This document shows positions 13,269 to 15,986 of a DNA stretch of 15,986 nt, one piece after another (positions within the stretch are counted from its first letter, which is position 1; each line of letters opens with the position of its first letter). Source of the stretch: Solirubrobacterales bacterium 70-9 (GTDB lineage Bacteria > Actinomycetota > Thermoleophilia > Solirubrobacterales > 70-9); the NCBI GenBank assembly GCA_001898095.1, contig MKSH01000039.1, positions 4,571 through 20,556 of the forward strand, read 5' to 3'. Made by a program: the position numbers and the translations under genes. The notes under the pieces are model-generated. The model did not search any database and was not told where the DNA came from. It worked only from the letters and a program-made list of their open reading frames with translations.

Positions 13269-13760
13269 TCAGGCCGACCGCGGCAGGGGGTTGAAGCGCC
13301 AGCCCTCCTGCTTCGGCTGCGTCCCGGCGACGAGGAGGCGGCGCTCGTCGATCAGCCAGTCGCCGGAAGGGGCGCGGACGAGGACGTCCTCGTAGCGGGC
13401 GTGGAGGCTCCAGGGCTCGCCGCGGTGGGGCTGGTGCCAGGCGTGGACGACGCTCGCGGCGCGGGCTCGGTCGGAGCCTTCGAAGTCGATCGAGACGTTG
13501 CCGAGGAGATGGCTGGTGGCCTCGAAGAGGGCGAGGTCGTTCTCGGCCTGGATGCGGCGCGCCTCGGCGCCGGGGGTGCGCGCGTCGGGGCCGTAGTCGG
13601 CGCGGCAGTCGGCGGTGAAGCAGGCGGCGACGGCGTCGGGGTCGTTCACGTCGCAGGCGCGACAGTAGGCGAAGAGGAGCTCGCGGATCGCCTCGCGGTC
13701 GGCGAGGTGCGAATCGGTGTCGGGCGTGGCGGTCACGTCTCTACCGTCAACCCGCGCCAC
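13269..13760 (-). CDS. NTF2/SnoaL-like fold protein
   Basis: This is a small cone-fold protein of 163 aa from GTG 13760, or 155 aa from GTG 13736. The pattern DREAIRELLFAYCRACDVNDPDAVAACFTADC near the N terminus, then HLLGN, then HARYEDVLVRAPSGDWLIDERRL is typical of the SnoaL-like polyketide cyclase/dehydratase and ring-hydroxylating dioxygenase beta-subunit-like group. Such proteins bind small hydrophobic ligands and may act as isomerases or dehydratases; no specific reaction can be read. Neither start has a clear ribosome site; 13736 places the conserved DREAI motif closer to the N terminus, as in most relatives. It is divergent from the luciferase-like gene and convergent with the SDR operon across repeat copy 2. 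Confidence 0.85.
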   Translation of the reverse strand: MARVDGRDVTATPDTDSHLADREAIRELLFAYCRACDVNDPDAVAACFTADCRADYGPDARTPGAEARRIQAENDLALFEATSHLLGNVSIDFEGSDRARAASVVHAWHQPHRGEPWSLHARYEDVLVRAPSGDWLIDERRLLVAGTQPKQEGWRFNPLPRSA

Positions 13761-13792
13761 GGCCGAAGCGAGCGGTTTCGCTGGACAGAAAG

Positions 13793-13831
13793 TTGATGCC
13801 CCCCGGTTGCGGGCCTCCTAGCGTGGCGACG
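13793..13831 (+). promoter_or_regulatory. Possible leaderless promoter of the luciferase-like gene
   Basis: TAGCGT (13819-13824) matches the actinobacterial -10 pattern TANNNT and lies 7 bp before GTG 13832, where a leaderless transcript would begin. TTGATG (13793-13798) could be a -35, but the 20-bp spacer is long. No ribosome site precedes the GTG, which fits but does not prove leaderless initiation. Confidence 0.3.
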
Positions 13832-14806
13832 GTGAAGGTCGGGCTCTTCCTCGACATGCGCAACCCGGGACCATGGCGACGCTGCCCGACGGCAATGTAC
13901 GAGGGCTGGCTGGAGCGGCTCGCCTGGGCCGAGCGGATCGGCATCGACGCGGTCTGGCTGACCGAGCACCACCTCTTCGCCGACGGCTACCTGCCCCAGC
14001 CGCTGACCCTGGCGGCGGCGGTGGCGGCGCGGACCGAGCGGATGCGGATCGGCACCGCGATCCTGCAGGCGCCGCTGCGCCCCGCCCTCGACATCGCCGA
14101 GCAGGGCGCCCTCGTCGACATCATCAGCGGCGGCCGGCTGGAGCTCGGCCTCGGCGCCGGCTACCGGGTGCCCGAGTGGGAGGCCTTCGGCACCGACGGG
14201 TCGCGGCGCTACGAGCTGCTCGAGGAGCGGGCGGCGGAGATCCGCCGGCTCTGGGACGAGGGCACCTGCACCCCCGCCCCGGTCCAGGGACGGGTGCCGA
14301 TCTGGATCGGCGGCGAGGGCCCGCGCGGGGCGCGGATCGCCGGACGACTCGGCGAGAGCCTGCTGGTGCTGAAGCCGGAGCTGCTGCCGATCTACCGTGA
14401 GGCGCTCGCCGGCGCCGGCCACGATCCCGAGGCGGCGGCGATGGGCGGCTGCGCGAACCTGATCCTCGCCGACGATCCCGAGGCGGCCTGGGAGCGGATC
14501 CGCCCCCACCTCGAGTTCCAGTGGCAGACCTACTTCGACTACGCGGTCGAGGGCGTGCCGGGGACCGAGCCGGCGGTCGCCTACCCGGACGACCTGCGGG
14601 TCACCGAGGGCCCGCCGATGCTCCCCCGCTTCGACGTCGTCACCCCGGCCCAGGCGCTGGAGCGGCTGCGGCCGTGGCTGTCCCAGATGCCGACGAAGCA
14701 CGTCTACTTCTGGGGCTCGATCGCGGGCATGGACGACGACCTCGTCGACCGCCACGTCGAGCTGCTCGCCGAGGAGTTGGCGCCGGCGCTCCTCAGCGGC
14801 CGCTGA
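13832..14806 (+). CDS. LLM-class (luciferase-like) flavin-dependent oxidoreductase
   Basis: This is a 324-aa TIM-barrel oxidoreductase of the bacterial luciferase-like family, using FMN or F420. The N-terminal strand VGLFLDMRNP, the WLTEHHLFADGYLPQP segment (42-57) and LPLRPALDIAEQ-like barrel motifs, here APLRPALDIAEQGALVDIISGGRLELGLG in separate conserved blocks, are characteristic. PIWIGGEGPRGARIAGRLGE lies in the C-terminal half. It likely oxygenates or hydrogenates a hydrophobic substrate; flavin type and substrate are not determinable. GTG 13832 gives the usual short N-terminus; ATG 13796 and GTG 13823 are in-frame alternatives. Its last 14 bp overlap the convergent hydratase gene. Confidence 0.9.
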   Translation: MKVGLFLDMRNPGPWRRCPTAMYEGWLERLAWAERIGIDAVWLTEHHLFADGYLPQPLTLAAAVAARTERMRIGTAILQAPLRPALDIAEQGALVDIISGGRLELGLGAGYRVPEWEAFGTDGSRRYELLEERAAEIRRLWDEGTCTPAPVQGRVPIWIGGEGPRGARIAGRLGESLLVLKPELLPIYREALAGAGHDPEAAAMGGCANLILADDPEAAWERIRPHLEFQWQTYFDYAVEGVPGTEPAVAYPDDLRVTEGPPMLPRFDVVTPAQALERLRPWLSQMPTKHVYFWGSIAGMDDDLVDRHVELLAEELAPALLSGR

Positions 14807-15538
14807 AGCGGGGCGGCCGGCGCTCGCGGAAGGCGGCGCTGCCCTCGGCGAAGTCCTCGCTGCCCTGCAACAGCACGCCGGACTCGACCGCGCTGCCGAG
14901 GTCGGCCCGGGCAAGCGCCGACTTCACCGTCGCCACCGCCAGCGGCGCGCCCGCCGCCAGCTTCGCGGCGAGCTCCGCCGCCCGCTCCAGGTGCTCGCCG
15001 GCGGGGACGACGAAGTTCACCAGCCCGGCGAGCCGCGCCTCCTCGGCGTCGATCGGCTCGCCGCTCAGCGCCAGGTAGCGCAGCCAGTGGTCGCCGATCC
15101 GCTCCCGTCCCCAGGCGAGAAGGACGCCGGGGACGAGGCCTACGCGGGCCTCGGGCGCGGAGAAGCGGGCGGTCGCGTCGGCGACGACGATGTCGCAGGC
15201 GAGGGTCAGCTCGAGGCCGCCGCCGATGCAGTGACCGTGGACCGCGGCGACGGTGGGCAGCGGCAGCGCCACCAGCTCCTCCAGCGCCGTCGTAGCCTCG
15301 GTGAGGAAACGGGCGCGGGCGTCGACGTCGGCAGCGTCGGGGAAGTCGGTGATGTCGGCGCCGACCGAGAAGCAATCCCCGGCCCCGTGCAGGACGACCG
15401 CCCGCACCTCCTCGTCGGCGGCCAGCTCGGCGCTCGTCTCGCGCAGCAGCCCCCAAAAAGCGGCGGGGATCGCGTTGCGGCGCTCCGGTCGGTCGATCCG
15501 CAGCCAGGCGACGCCGTCGCGGACCTCCCGCGCCAGCA

Positions 15539-15539
<1 letters not shown>
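14793..15539 (-). CDS. Enoyl-CoA hydratase/isomerase with intact catalytic residues
   Basis: This is a crotonase-fold enzyme of 248 aa. It hydrates trans-2-enoyl-CoA to 3-hydroxyacyl-CoA, or isomerises a double bond. FSVGADI (57-63) forms the first oxyanion-hole element, HGHCIGGGLEL (101-111) the second with catalytic Glu110, and SAPEARVGLVPG (127-138) supplies Glu130. Both glutamates are present, unlike in the two ECH-like proteins of the main operon, so this is the best candidate for the real hydratase of the region. ATG 15539 overlaps the ligase stop by one base (TGATG), and its 3' end overlaps the luciferase-like gene by 14 bp. Confidence 0.93.

Positions 15540-15986
<447 letters not shown>

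Overview
The window is a GC-rich actinobacterial chromosome segment. Third codon positions are strongly G/C, GTG starts are frequent, and genes are packed with 1-8 bp overlaps. The family content (two mycofactocin-type short-chain dehydrogenases, several FadE-like acyl-CoA dehydrogenases, an IclR regulator and a luciferase-like monooxygenase) fits Actinomycetota, possibly Thermoleophilia/Solirubrobacterales. The lineage is inferred from style and gene families only, because no marker gene is present.

Layout. (1) 1-360 holds a structured non-coding repeat (copy 1) and an AT-richer stretch that may carry a promoter for a small unrecognised ORF (361-681, +). (2) 633-9322 is a nine-gene minus-strand operon, read from right to left: IclR regulator, enoyl-CoA hydratase-like protein (ECH), two tandem mycofactocin-type SDRs, an APH-like phosphotransferase, two overlapping acyl-CoA dehydrogenases (ACADs), a second ECH-like protein and a 3-hydroxyacyl-CoA dehydrogenase. 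(3) 9323-9523 is the divergent control region, with a perfect 8-bp dyad that could be the IclR operator. (4) 9524-12796 is a plus-strand operon: thiolase, ACAD10/11-type acyl-CoA dehydrogenase, SDR. (5) 12797-13268 is non-coding and full of structure: a 24-bp-stem hairpin in inverted orientation, a smaller hairpin and repeat copy 2. (6) 13269-15986 holds an NTF2/SnoaL-like protein (-), a luciferase-like oxidoreductase (+), and an ECH preceded by the C-terminal end of an acyl-CoA synthetase (-).

Working together, the genes supply nearly every step for activating and beta-oxidising an unusual acid or alcohol: SDRs to oxidise or reduce a hydroxyl/keto group, a ligase, ACADs, hydratases, 3-hydroxyacyl-CoA dehydrogenase and thiolase, probably under IclR control. 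Both halves of the animal ACAD10/11 fusion (APH-like kinase and its ACAD) occur as separate genes. This suggests a route in which a 4-hydroxyacyl-CoA is phosphorylated and then isomerised or dehydrated, as in levulinate catabolism. The substrate cannot be read from the sequence.

The most unusual signal is the non-coding element. Two direct copies of about 260 bp (5-269 and 12997-13253) bracket the catabolic block. Each has a 21-bp hairpin with the 7-nt loop GATATAG, a small bulged hairpin, and a 60-nt hairpin with a perfect 24-bp stem and the 12-nt loop ACAGCCTGCCCG. A third 60-nt hairpin (12869-12928, opposite orientation) has the same stem length and the same loop, but most of its stem sequence differs and is still perfectly paired. 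Compensatory changes between copies show that pairing itself is under selection. I do not recognise this family.
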